Origin: Microbispora sp. ZYX-F-249
Lineage (GTDB): Bacteria > Actinomycetota > Actinomycetes > Streptosporangiales > Streptosporangiaceae
Assembly (NCBI RefSeq): GCF_039649665.1
Contig: NZ_JBDJAW010000039.1
Span: forward strand, 1-64,000
Reading direction: 5' to 3'
DNA length: 64,000 bases
In this document: positions 56,830 through 64,000 of the stretch, piece after piece
Layout: each line of letters opens with the position of its first letter
Numbering within the stretch: position 1 is the first letter of the stretch
Notes under the pieces: generated by a model
Told to the model about the DNA's origin: nothing
Seen by the model: the letters and a program-made list of their open reading frames with translations, nothing else
The model's database searches: none
Translations under genes and position numbers: made by a program

Positions 56830-57858
56830 ATGGCAGATGCAGGGTCCTGGGTCGTCGTCGGGCTCGACAACGGCGGCACTAGCAACAACGCGACCGTTCT
56901 CGACGCCTCCGGGCGGTTCCTCGTGGACCGGATGGTGGAGACACCCAGCCTCGTACGGGAGGGTCCCGAGGTCGCGGTCGAGCAGCTCCTCCTCGCCCTC
57001 GACAACGTGCTGGAGCTGACCGGCACGCCGCGCTCGACCGTGCGCGCGGTGGGACTGGACACCCCGGGCCCGGCCAGCGCCGACGGTGTGATCTCCTCGA
57101 AGGGCGCGACCAACTTCGTCGATCCCGGGTGGTTCGGCTTCGACTTCCGGGGGGCCCTGGAGTCCCGGCTGGGGCTGCCGGTGGTCTACAACAACGACGG
57201 CAACGCCGCGGCCCTCTACTCCCACCACGTACGCTTCGGGCCCGACGCCTGGCAGCACTCGTCGGTGTCGGCGATCGTCGGCACCGGCCTCGGCGGCGGC
57301 GTCATCCAGTCGGGGCACGTGGTGAAGGGCGCGGCGGGGATGGCCGGCGAGCTCGGGCACGTCCACATCCCCCTGCAGGGCCTGCTGGAGGAGGGCCAGC
57401 CGCTGCCCGAGTGCAACTGCGGCTTCGTCGGGGACGCCGAGAGCGTCGCCTCGCTGACCGGCATCGAGAAGAACCTGCTGCCCTACTGGCTGACCCGCTT
57501 CCCCGACCACGAGCTGCACCGGGCCGGGTCCGCCGGGAAGGCCGCCAAGCTGCTGCGCGGCTACGCGGAGAACGGCGACCCGCTCGCGCTCAAGGTCTTC
57601 GAACAGCAGGCGATGGCCATCGGCAGGCTGTTCACCATCGCGGCCAACTTCACCGACCCGGACGCGTACTTCCTGGGCGGCGGAGTGGTGGAGGCGGCCC
57701 CGCACTTCCGCGAATGGTTCCTCGAGAAGGTCCGCGAGCACACCCTGCTGCGCGAGGAGCAGCGGCGGGTGGCCACCGTGACGCTGGTGGAGGACCTCGA
57801 CATGGCCGGCGCCCGGGGCGCGGCGCTCGCCGCCCTCGCCGAGATCGTCGGCCGCTGA
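56830..57858 (+). CDS. ROK-family sugar kinase-like protein
   Basis: A 342-residue ASKHA protein. The N-terminal phosphate motif GLDNGGTSNNATVLD, catalytic-base Asp123 in NNDGNAAA, the GTGLGGGVI phosphate-2 motif (151-159) and the ROK helix GMAGELGHVHI are present. The usual ROK zinc motif CxCGxxGCxE reads CNCGFVGDAES (195-205), so the third cysteine is replaced by Asp202. It probably phosphorylates a hexose or N-acyl-hexosamine with ATP. It is not fused to a helix-turn-helix, so it is not a ROK repressor. Confidence 0.88.
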   Translation: MADAGSWVVVGLDNGGTSNNATVLDASGRFLVDRMVETPSLVREGPEVAVEQLLLALDNVLELTGTPRSTVRAVGLDTPGPASADGVISSKGATNFVDPGWFGFDFRGALESRLGLPVVYNNDGNAAALYSHHVRFGPDAWQHSSVSAIVGTGLGGGVIQSGHVVKGAAGMAGELGHVHIPLQGLLEEGQPLPECNCGFVGDAESVASLTGIEKNLLPYWLTRFPDHELHRAGSAGKAAKLLRGYAENGDPLALKVFEQQAMAIGRLFTIAANFTDPDAYFLGGGVVEAAPHFREWFLEKVREHTLLREEQRRVATVTLVEDLDMAGARGAALAALAEIVGR

Positions 57859-57987
57859 CACGGCCGTCCGCCCCGCGGCCCGGCCGCGGCGTGTGTCCTG
57901 GACGGATCACACGCCCGGCCGGGGTCCGGTGAACGGAACGTCCAGAGCGAGTTGCGAATCTCGCACAAAACGGCACGATGCGGACTC

Positions 57988-58335
57988 GTGAACGACACAG
58001 ACCTGCTCAACGGCCGCCGCTTCGTCATGATCAGCTCCACTGCCAGCGAGGTGAACGCCGACGCGCCCACCGAGTTCGCGTACGAGGAGTCGGGCGGCGT
58101 GATCTGGGGGCACTACACGGGCGACACCGTCGTCCACGGCCGGTTCGTCGGCACGCGGGACGCCGATCGCATCGAGATCTCCTACGTCCACCTGCTGAAG
58201 ACCGGGGAGCGCGCGAGCGGCCGCGGCGCCAGCCGCATCGAGACGGCCGAGGACGGCCGGCTGCGCCTGGTCGAGGAGTTCCGGTTCGAGGACGACGACA
58301 CCACCCACGTCAGCATCTGCGCCGAAGTGGTCTGA
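57988..58335 (+). CDS. Conserved hypothetical protein
   Basis: A 115-residue all-beta protein: LLNGRRFVMISSTASEVNAD, FAYEESGGVIWGHYTGDTVV, IEISYVHLLKTGERASGRGA and RLRLVEEFRFEDDDTTHVSI. The repeated strand-turn-strand pattern resembles small lipocalin-like or N-acetylglutamate-synthase-annotated actinobacterial proteins; I do not assert a function. The GTG at 57988 is a likely start; upstream residues do not fit. It converges with the Lrp gene, with a 3-base gap. Confidence 0.65.
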   Translation: MNDTDLLNGRRFVMISSTASEVNADAPTEFAYEESGGVIWGHYTGDTVVHGRFVGTRDADRIEISYVHLLKTGERASGRGASRIETAEDGRLRLVEEFRFEDDDTTHVSICAEVV

Positions 58336-58338
58336 GAC

Positions 58339-59019
58339 CTACGATTCGTCTCGCAGCGCGGCGCGGCCCTCGGCCGCGCCGACGAACCGCATCTTGCCGA
58401 GCGGCAGCCCCTGCCCCTGTCCCTGCCCCTGTCCCTGCTCGGGCTCCGGCGAGGGGGCGGAGCCGGGCCGCCGCGAGGTCCCCCGGCCCCGCTCACGCTC
58501 GCGATCGCTCGGCAGCACGTACGGCCGCCTGAGCACCTCGTCCAGGATGAACACGGTCTCGGTCGCCTTGACGGCCGGGATGTTGGCCAGGCGTTCGGTG
58601 ACCATCGCGTGCACCTCGGCCACGTCCGCCATCCTGACCTGGATCATCGCGTCGTGCTGCCCGGTGGTGATGGCGCAGTACTCCACCTCCGGCATCTGCG
58701 CGAGCTGGGCGCGGAACTGCCGCCACATCTGCTGGCGCACGGTCACGAAGATCAGCGCGACGATGCCGAGGCCGGCCCGCTGATGGTCGATCTCCGCCGT
58801 GAACCGCCTGATCACGCCGTCGGCGCGCAGCGCCTCGAACCGCGTGTAGGCGTTCGCCCGGGAGATCCCGACCCGCTCGGCGAGCGCGGACACCGAGACG
58901 CGCCCGTTCTCCCTGAGCACCTCGAGGATCTTCAGGTGGGTGGCGTCCAGCTCCAGGCCGATGCCGATCCGTCCAGCGGCGCCGCCCGCGGACCCCGAGT
59001 TGCTTGACATTTCGGTCAC
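58339..59019 (-). CDS. Lrp/AsnC-family regulator with Gln-Gly tail
   Basis: A 226-residue regulator. The AsnC helix-turn-helix (LDATHLKILEVLRENGRVSV, ALAERVGISRANAYTRFEAL) and RAM ligand domain (about 90-170: FRAQLAQMPEVEYCAITTGQ, HDAMIQVRMADVAEVHAMVT) are followed by some 55 extra residues with Arg-rich and EQGQGQGQGQGLPLG segments. GTG 59019 has GGAGGA upstream, better than ATG 59010. It is divergent from the ABC importer and probably senses an amino acid to control it. Confidence 0.88.
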   Translation of the reverse strand: MTEMSSNSGSAGGAAGRIGIGLELDATHLKILEVLRENGRVSVSALAERVGISRANAYTRFEALRADGVIRRFTAEIDHQRAGLGIVALIFVTVRQQMWRQFRAQLAQMPEVEYCAITTGQHDAMIQVRMADVAEVHAMVTERLANIPAVKATETVFILDEVLRRPYVLPSDRERERGRGTSRRPGSAPSPEPEQGQGQGQGQGLPLGKMRFVGAAEGRAALRDES

Positions 59020-59087
59020 TGGTTCATCCTCCACGGGAGATTCGTCTCGGCTCGGCCTCATGAGCTGGACTTTCTGCAGCACAATCC

Positions 59088-59112
59088 TGGACGATCGGCG
59101 ACCAAACGTCCA
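59088..59112. promoter_or_regulatory. Inverted repeat in the Lrp/ABC-importer intergenic region
   Basis: TGGACG (59088-59093) and CGTCCA (59107-59112) are perfect complements with a 13-base spacer; another TGGAC half-site lies near 59067. This fits an AsnC-type regulator controlling both divergent promoters. Confidence 0.5.
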
Positions 59113-59149
59113 TACGGCCACGAGTTGGCCTGTTTTCGGAGGACACATA

Positions 59150-60745
59150 ATGACGACCCGTTCGTGGCAGGTGAGGGCCGGCCTGCTGCCGGTTGTGCTC
59201 ACCGGCGCCCTCGCCCTCGCGGCCTGCTCCGGCGGCGGCTCGTCCAGCAGCACCCAGAGCGGCGCCGCGGGCAAGACGCTCGTGATCGACACCTCGTTCG
59301 ACCTCAAGACGGCGGACCCCGGGCGGACCTACGAGCCGACCGGCCTGATCGTCGACAAGGCGACCTACGACACGCTTCTCACGTTCGAGGGCTCCGACGT
59401 CACCAAGCCGGTGCCGTCGCTCGCCGAGTCCTACGAGCTGTCGCCCGACGGCAAGGAGCTCACGCTCAAGCTGCGGCAGGGCGCCACGTTCGCCGACGGC
59501 TCCCCGGTGACGGCCGACGACGTCGTGTTCTCCCTCACCCGGGTCCGCGACATGAAGGGCACGCCGTCGTTCCTGCTGGACGGCGTGGAGGTCGCCAAGA
59601 CCGACGACACGACCATCACGCTGACGTCGAAGACCCCCAACCCGGCGCTGCCGTACATCCTCCCGAACCCGGCCCTCGGCATCCTCAACTCGAAGGTCGC
59701 CAAGGAGAACGGCGCGACGAACGACCCGAACGACAAGGCCGAGCAGTACCTGAACGCCTCCTCGGCCGGCTCGGGGCCCTACACCATCGAGTCGTTCAAC
59801 GTGAGCAGCCAGGTCGTGCTCAAGGCGAACGCGAAGTACTGGGGCGCGAAGAAGCCGTACTACGACAAGGTGGTCATCCGCAACGTCGAGTCGGCCACGC
59901 AGAAGCTCAACGTGCAGCGCGGCGACAGCCAGGTGGCGCTGAACCTGTCCGGCGACCAGGTGACCGGCATCTCCGGCGGCCTGCAGGTCAAGCGCACCGC
60001 CTCGGCGTACGTGTTCTTCCTGCTCGCCAACCAGGACCCCGGCGTCAGCAAGGTCACCTCCAACCCCAAGTTCGTCGAGGCGCTGCGCAAGGGCATCGAC
60101 TACCAGGGCCTGCTGGAGCTGGCCGGCGAGGGCTCGACGCAGGCGTCGGGCATCATCCCGTCGATGTTCCTCGGCGCGCTCCCCGCCGACCAGGCGGCCA
60201 CGCGCGACGTCGAGGGCGCGAAGGCGGCGCTCGCGGCGAGCGGCGTGACCGACCCCAAGGTGACGCTGGAGTTCCCCAGCGAGCTGACCGTGAACGGCCT
60301 GTCCTTCCAGCCGCTGGCCGAGCGCATCCAGGCCAACCTCAAGGAGGTCGGCATCACGGTCGAGCTGGCCCCCGCGCCGGTCACCACCGCCCTGGACAAC
60401 TACCGCAACGGCAAGGAGGAGCTGGGCCTGTGGTACTGGGGCCCGGACTTCCCCGACCCCAGCAACTACCTGTCGTTCGCCCCGGGCAAGCTGGTCGGCC
60501 TGCGGTCCGGCTGGAAGGCGGGCGCGGACAAGGACGTCGAGGCCGCGGCCGACAAGGCCGGCGCCGCGGTGACCGACGCCGACCGCAGGCAGGCGTTCAC
60601 CGACTTCCAGCAGAAGCTCAACGCGACCGGTCCGTTCATGCCGCTGATCCAGCCCGGGCAGAACATCGTGACGGCGGCCTCCGTGACCGGCGTGGACTAC
60701 CACCCCGTGTGGACGATCAATGTCGCCGACCTCGGTGCCAAGTAG
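59150..60745 (+). CDS. Oligopeptide-type ABC transporter substrate-binding lipoprotein
   Basis: A 531-residue SBP_bac_5 protein. The lipobox LALAAC places the lipid anchor at Cys26, followed by a GGGSSSS spacer. Family blocks include TYDTLLTFEGSDVTKPVPSL, LSPDGKELTLKLRQGATFAD, GSPVTADDVVFSLTRV and YWGPDFPDPSNYL. It should capture a peptide, amino-acid derivative or similar solute outside the cell and hand it to the two permeases encoded next. ATG 59150 has CGGAGGA upstream. Confidence 0.94.
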   Translation: MTTRSWQVRAGLLPVVLTGALALAACSGGGSSSSTQSGAAGKTLVIDTSFDLKTADPGRTYEPTGLIVDKATYDTLLTFEGSDVTKPVPSLAESYELSPDGKELTLKLRQGATFADGSPVTADDVVFSLTRVRDMKGTPSFLLDGVEVAKTDDTTITLTSKTPNPALPYILPNPALGILNSKVAKENGATNDPNDKAEQYLNASSAGSGPYTIESFNVSSQVVLKANAKYWGAKKPYYDKVVIRNVESATQKLNVQRGDSQVALNLSGDQVTGISGGLQVKRTASAYVFFLLANQDPGVSKVTSNPKFVEALRKGIDYQGLLELAGEGSTQASGIIPSMFLGALPADQAATRDVEGAKAALAASGVTDPKVTLEFPSELTVNGLSFQPLAERIQANLKEVGITVELAPAPVTTALDNYRNGKEELGLWYWGPDFPDPSNYLSFAPGKLVGLRSGWKAGADKDVEAAADKAGAAVTDADRRQAFTDFQQKLNATGPFMPLIQPGQNIVTAASVTGVDYHPVWTINVADLGAK

Positions 60746-60767
60746 CCGGCGTACGGGGAACCGGGCG

Positions 60768-61793
60768 GTGCGCAGCCCGCTCGCCCGGTTCCTGGTGCGG
60801 CGGATCCTCACGGCGCTGTTGCTGGCGGTGGGGATCACGCTGGTCACCTTCGTGCTGACCAACCTGGTGCCGGGCGACCCCGTGGCGGCCAACCTCGGCC
60901 AGCGGGCGCTCGGCGACCCGGCGATCGTGGCCCAGTGGCGGGCCGATCACGGCCTCGACCGGCCGCTGCCGCAGCAGTACCTCGCGCACCTCGGCGGGCT
61001 GCTGCACGGCGACCTCGGGACGAGCCAGCAGAGTCACCGCCCGGTGCTGGACGACCTCGCCCAGTCCGTGCCGGCCACGCTGGAGCTGGCCGGGGCCGCG
61101 ATCGTCGTCTCGCTGATCCTCGGCGTCGGGTTCGGGGTGGTCGCGGCGCTGCGCCGCGACCGTTTCGCGGACCACGTGCTCCGGGTGCTGAGCCTGGTCG
61201 GCATCTCGGTGCCCACGTTCTGGCTCGCGCTGATGGCGTTCTACGTGTTCTTCTTCCGGCTCCAGATCACTCCGGGCAGCGGCCGCATCGACCCCGGGAT
61301 GACCCCGCCGCCGCAGGTCACCGGCCTCTACACGGTCGACGCCCTGCTGTCGGGCCGGTGGGAGGTGTTCTCCTCGGCCGTCGGCCACCTGGCCGCTCCG
61401 GCGCTCGTGCTGGCCCTTTACACGATCGGCCTGCTGACGCGGTTCACCCGCTCGGCCGTGCTGGAGGTGCTCGGGCAGGACTACGTCCGCGCCGCCCGCG
61501 CCAAGGGCCTGCCCGGCCGCGTGGTGCTGTTCCGGTACGTCCTGCGCCCTGCGCTGGTGCCCGTCATCACCGTGGCCGGTCTGGCGTTCGGCAGCCTGCT
61601 GTCCGGCACCGTGCTGGTGGAGGCCGTCTTCGCCTGGCCGGGGGTCGGCCAGTACGCCTACAAGAGCGCCACCACCCTCGACCTGCCCGCCGTCATGGGC
61701 GTGGGTCTCGTGGTGGGCGTGGTCTACCTCGTCATCAACCTGGTCGTCGACGTGCTGTACGGCGTCGTCGATCCGAGAGTGAGGGTCTCGTGA
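60768..61793 (+). CDS. DppB/OppB-type ABC permease
   Basis: A 341-residue permease with six predicted membrane segments, the conserved N-terminal GITLVTFVLTNLVPGDPVAA and HGLDRPLPQQYLAHLGGLLH, and the EAA loop DYVRAARAKGLPGRVVLFRY that contacts the ATPases. GTG 60768 is preferred (GGGGA 8 bases upstream); ATG 60720 would overlap the binding-protein gene by 26 bases. Its stop overlaps the next start (GTGA). Confidence 0.93.
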   Translation: MRSPLARFLVRRILTALLLAVGITLVTFVLTNLVPGDPVAANLGQRALGDPAIVAQWRADHGLDRPLPQQYLAHLGGLLHGDLGTSQQSHRPVLDDLAQSVPATLELAGAAIVVSLILGVGFGVVAALRRDRFADHVLRVLSLVGISVPTFWLALMAFYVFFFRLQITPGSGRIDPGMTPPPQVTGLYTVDALLSGRWEVFSSAVGHLAAPALVLALYTIGLLTRFTRSAVLEVLGQDYVRAARAKGLPGRVVLFRYVLRPALVPVITVAGLAFGSLLSGTVLVEAVFAWPGVGQYAYKSATTLDLPAVMGVGLVVGVVYLVINLVVDVLYGVVDPRVRVS

Positions 61794-62665
61794 AGCGCGC
61801 CGGCCTGTTCGCGCGCACCCGCGTGAGCCGGCTCCCCCAGGCGTGGCGGCGGCCGCTGGCGGTCGTCGGCGTCGTCGTCGCGCTGGCCTGGATCGTGGTC
61901 GCGCTGGCCGCGCCGGTGCTCGCGCCGCACGACCCCCTGGCCCAGGAGCTGCCCCGGCTCGCGCCGCCCGGCCCGGGCCACTGGCTCGGCACCGACCAGC
62001 TCGGCCGCGACATCCTCAGCCGGGTCATGTACGGCGCCCGGGTGTCCATCCCGCTCACGCTGCTGCTCGTGGTGCTCTCGGTGCTGATCGGCGGCCTGCT
62101 AGGCGCCTGCGCGGGCTATTTCGGCCGGTGGGTGGACGAGACGATCATGCGCCTGGCCGACCTCGTGTTCGCCTTCCCCACCGTCATCCTCGCGATGGTG
62201 GTGGCCGCCGCCCTCGGCGCGAGCCTCGGCAACGCGGTGCTCGCCGTGCTCGTCGTCGCCTGGCCGGCGTACGCGCGGGTCACCCGCGGTCTCGTGCTCG
62301 GCGTACGGGAGCGGGAGTACGTGCTGAGCGGCCGGCTGCTGGGTTTTTCGGCCTGGCGCTCGCTGCGGGTGGACGTGCTGCCGAACGTCACCGGGCCGGT
62401 CCTGGTGCTCGCCACCCTCGACATCGGCACCGCGCTGCTGCTGCTGTCGGGCCTGTCGTTCCTCGGGCTCGGCGCCAAACCGCCGTCGCCCGAGTGGGGC
62501 GCGATGGTCGCCGCGGGGGTGGACGTCTTCGACAGCTGGTGGGTCGCGACGTTCCCCGGGCTCGCCATCCTGACGGTCGTCCTCGCGTTCAACTTCCTCG
62601 GCGACACGTTGCGCGACGCGCTCGACCCGCGTACCGCACGGGCGATCAAGGAGCGTGCACTGTGA
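61790..62665 (+). CDS. DppC/OppC-type ABC permease
   Basis: A 291-residue permease. The N-terminal region has the typical GPGHWLGTDQLGRDILSRVM block. The EAA loop (VREREYVLSGRLLGFSAWRS) and five to six membrane segments follow. The FLGLGAKPPSPEWGAMVAAG motif is diagnostic of DppC. It pairs with the preceding permease. GTG 61790 and the stop at 62665 each overlap neighbours by 4 bases. Confidence 0.94.
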   Translation: MKRAGLFARTRVSRLPQAWRRPLAVVGVVVALAWIVVALAAPVLAPHDPLAQELPRLAPPGPGHWLGTDQLGRDILSRVMYGARVSIPLTLLLVVLSVLIGGLLGACAGYFGRWVDETIMRLADLVFAFPTVILAMVVAAALGASLGNAVLAVLVVAWPAYARVTRGLVLGVREREYVLSGRLLGFSAWRSLRVDVLPNVTGPVLVLATLDIGTALLLLSGLSFLGLGAKPPSPEWGAMVAAGVDVFDSWWVATFPGLAILTVVLAFNFLGDTLRDALDPRTARAIKERAL

Positions 62666-63450
62666 GCGCCGCGTTGACGATCGAGGGGCTGCGGGTGTCG
62701 ATCGGCGGCCACGACGTCCTGCACGGCGTGGACCTGACCCTGGAGGCGGGCCGCGTGCACGGCCTCGCCGGGGAGAGCGGCTCGGGCAAGACCATGACCG
62801 GTCTCGCCGTGCTCGGCCTGCTCCCCCACGGCTCCCGTAGCTCGGGACGGATCGAGTTCGGCGGGCGCGACCTGCTGGGGATGCCGGCCCGCGAGCTCAA
62901 CGAGGTGCGCGGCGCGAAGATCGCCATGGTCTTCCAGGACCCGTCGACCAGCCTGCATCCCATGCTGACGGTCGGGCGGCAGCTCACCGAGCACATGCGC
63001 CACCACCTGCGCCTCGGCAGGAATGAGGCACGCGAGCGCGCCGCCGGCCTGCTCGCCAAGGTGCGCATCCCGGGCCCGGAGGAGGCGCTCAAGCGCTACC
63101 CGCACCAGTTCTCCGGCGGGATGCGGCAGCGGATCGCCATCGCGGTCGCGCTGGCCTGCGAACCCGAGGTGCTGATCGCCGACGAGCCGACGACCGCGCT
63201 CGACGTGACCGTGCAGGCCGGGATCCTCCGCCTGCTGCGCGGCCTGTGCGACGACCTCGGCCTCGCCGTCCTCCTCGTCACCCACGACCTCGGCGTGATG
63301 TCGGCGGTCGCCGACGAGGTGAGCGTGATGAAGGACGGCCTGGTCGTGGAGACCGGCACGCGCGGCCAGGTGCTACGGGAGCCCCGCCACCCCTACACCC
63401 GTTCGCTGCTCGACGCCCTGCCCGTGCCGCCTGCGGAGGATTCACGATGA
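62662..63450 (+). CDS. DppD/OppD-type ABC ATPase
   Basis: A 262-residue ATPase with Walker A GESGSGKTMT, FQDPSTSLHPMLTVGRQL, signature FSGGMRQRIAIA, Walker B EVLIADEPTTALDVTVQ and the switch His in LLVTHDLGVM. It is shorter than many OppD proteins (about 330) and lacks the cysteine-rich C-terminal iron-sulfur extension. It powers the importer with the next ATPase. Confidence 0.94.
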   Translation: MSAALTIEGLRVSIGGHDVLHGVDLTLEAGRVHGLAGESGSGKTMTGLAVLGLLPHGSRSSGRIEFGGRDLLGMPARELNEVRGAKIAMVFQDPSTSLHPMLTVGRQLTEHMRHHLRLGRNEARERAAGLLAKVRIPGPEEALKRYPHQFSGGMRQRIAIAVALACEPEVLIADEPTTALDVTVQAGILRLLRGLCDDLGLAVLLVTHDLGVMSAVADEVSVMKDGLVVETGTRGQVLREPRHPYTRSLLDALPVPPAEDSR

Positions 63451-64000
63451 CCACCCCCCTGTTGTCCGTCGAGGACCTGGTCGTGGAGCACCGTACGCCG
63501 GGCCGCCCGGTCGTGCGGGCGGTGGCCGGGGCCAGCCTGCGCGTCGCCGCCGGCGAGGTGGTCGGCCTCGTCGGCGAGTCCGGGTGCGGCAAGTCCACCC
63601 TGGCCCGGGCGGTGTGCGGGCTGCACGGCACGGCCTCGGGCCGGATCCTCGTCGGCGGGCACCCGGTGACGCCCCTCGGGCTGCGCCGCAGGGACCCGTC
63701 GCTCAGCGGCGTGCAGATGGTGTTCCAGGACCCGTACTCCTCCCTGAACCCGCGCCGGCGCGTGGGCGCGCAGATCGCCGACGGCCTGCGCACCGCCGGC
63801 GACACCGTGACCGGCCCCGCCGACCTGCTCGAACGGGTCGGGCTGCCGCGCGCGTTCGCCGGCCGATACCCGCACGAGTTCTCCGGGGGGCAGCGGCAGC
63901 GCGTCGCCATCGCGCGGGCGCTCGCCGCCCGGCCGTCGCTGCTGATCGGGGACGAGCCGATCTCCGCCCTGGACGCCTCCGCCCAGGCGCAGGTGGCCCG
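63447..64000 (+). CDS. DppF/OppF-type ABC ATPase (partial, runs off the window)
   Basis: ATG 63447 overlaps the previous stop (ATGA). The visible 184 residues include Walker A GESGCGKSTLARAV, FQDPYSSLNPRRRV, signature FSGGQRQRVAIARAL and Walker B LLIGDEPISALDAS. The C-terminal part lies beyond base 64000. It is the second ATPase of the peptide-type importer. Confidence 0.94.
   Translation, partial: MTTPLLSVEDLVVEHRTPGRPVVRAVAGASLRVAAGEVVGLVGESGCGKSTLARAVCGLHGTASGRILVGGHPVTPLGLRRRDPSLSGVQMVFQDPYSSLNPRRRVGAQIADGLRTAGDTVTGPADLLERVGLPRAFAGRYPHEFSGGQRQRVAIARALAARPSLLIGDEPISALDASAQAQVA

Overview
The window reads as chromosomal DNA from a high-GC filamentous actinomycete. GC-rich coding with strong third-position GC, frequent GTG/TTG starts, NarL-type signalling, DUF5709/DUF6766/DUF3592 proteins, a WS/DGAT acyltransferase and CBM2-bearing secreted glycosidases all fit. 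A Streptosporangiales member such as Nonomuraea, Streptosporangium or Microbispora is my best guess, by inference only. I saw no tRNA, rRNA or CRISPR array.

Region A (1-24.9 kb) is accessory and partly decayed. Remnants of Tn3-family (DUF4158), IS5-like and IS1182-like transposases and of a tyrosine recombinase lie among small regulated modules. These modules are: an Rrf2 regulator with SDR, MDR, COG2085 and SnoaL genes, two of them broken, where the regulator and the SDR share an operator motif; a divergent SRPBCC/TetR pair around a palindrome; a MerR/aldo-keto reductase pair; three tandem secreted serine hydrolases followed by a NarL-type two-component system; a TetR/ABC-2 exporter operon; and an ECF sigma factor with a membrane-anchored partner. 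At least seven reading frames here carry stops, frameshifts or truncations.

Region B (24.9-45 kb) is intact and core-like. It holds a WS/DGAT acyltransferase, a 1413-residue GH38 alpha-mannosidase overlapping a PpiC-like gene with an odd cysteine repeat, a monooxygenase-fold protein, a secreted GH3-CBM2 glycosidase, small membrane or disordered proteins, a phosphoesterase, Ppx/GppA, a quinone oxidoreductase, RecQ, a zinc-ribbon membrane protein and Tex.

Region C (45-55 kb) starts with a small secreted His-rich/poly-Gln protein. A histidine-utilisation set follows: an RpiR-type regulator with a Gly/Gln/Tyr-rich insert, urocanate hydratase and an M20 amidohydrolase. Then come an NAPE-PLD-like metallo-hydrolase, a STAS protein, a lipoprotein/30-residue membrane peptide/DUF6766 operon, a ferritin-like protein and a hemerythrin-domain protein.

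Region D (55-64 kb) has a secreted CBM2 protein with a Cip1-like domain, a ROK-family protein with an altered zinc motif, and an Lrp/AsnC regulator divergent from a five-gene oligopeptide-type ABC importer. The importer genes overlap by 4 bp from the second permease onward and run off the right edge.
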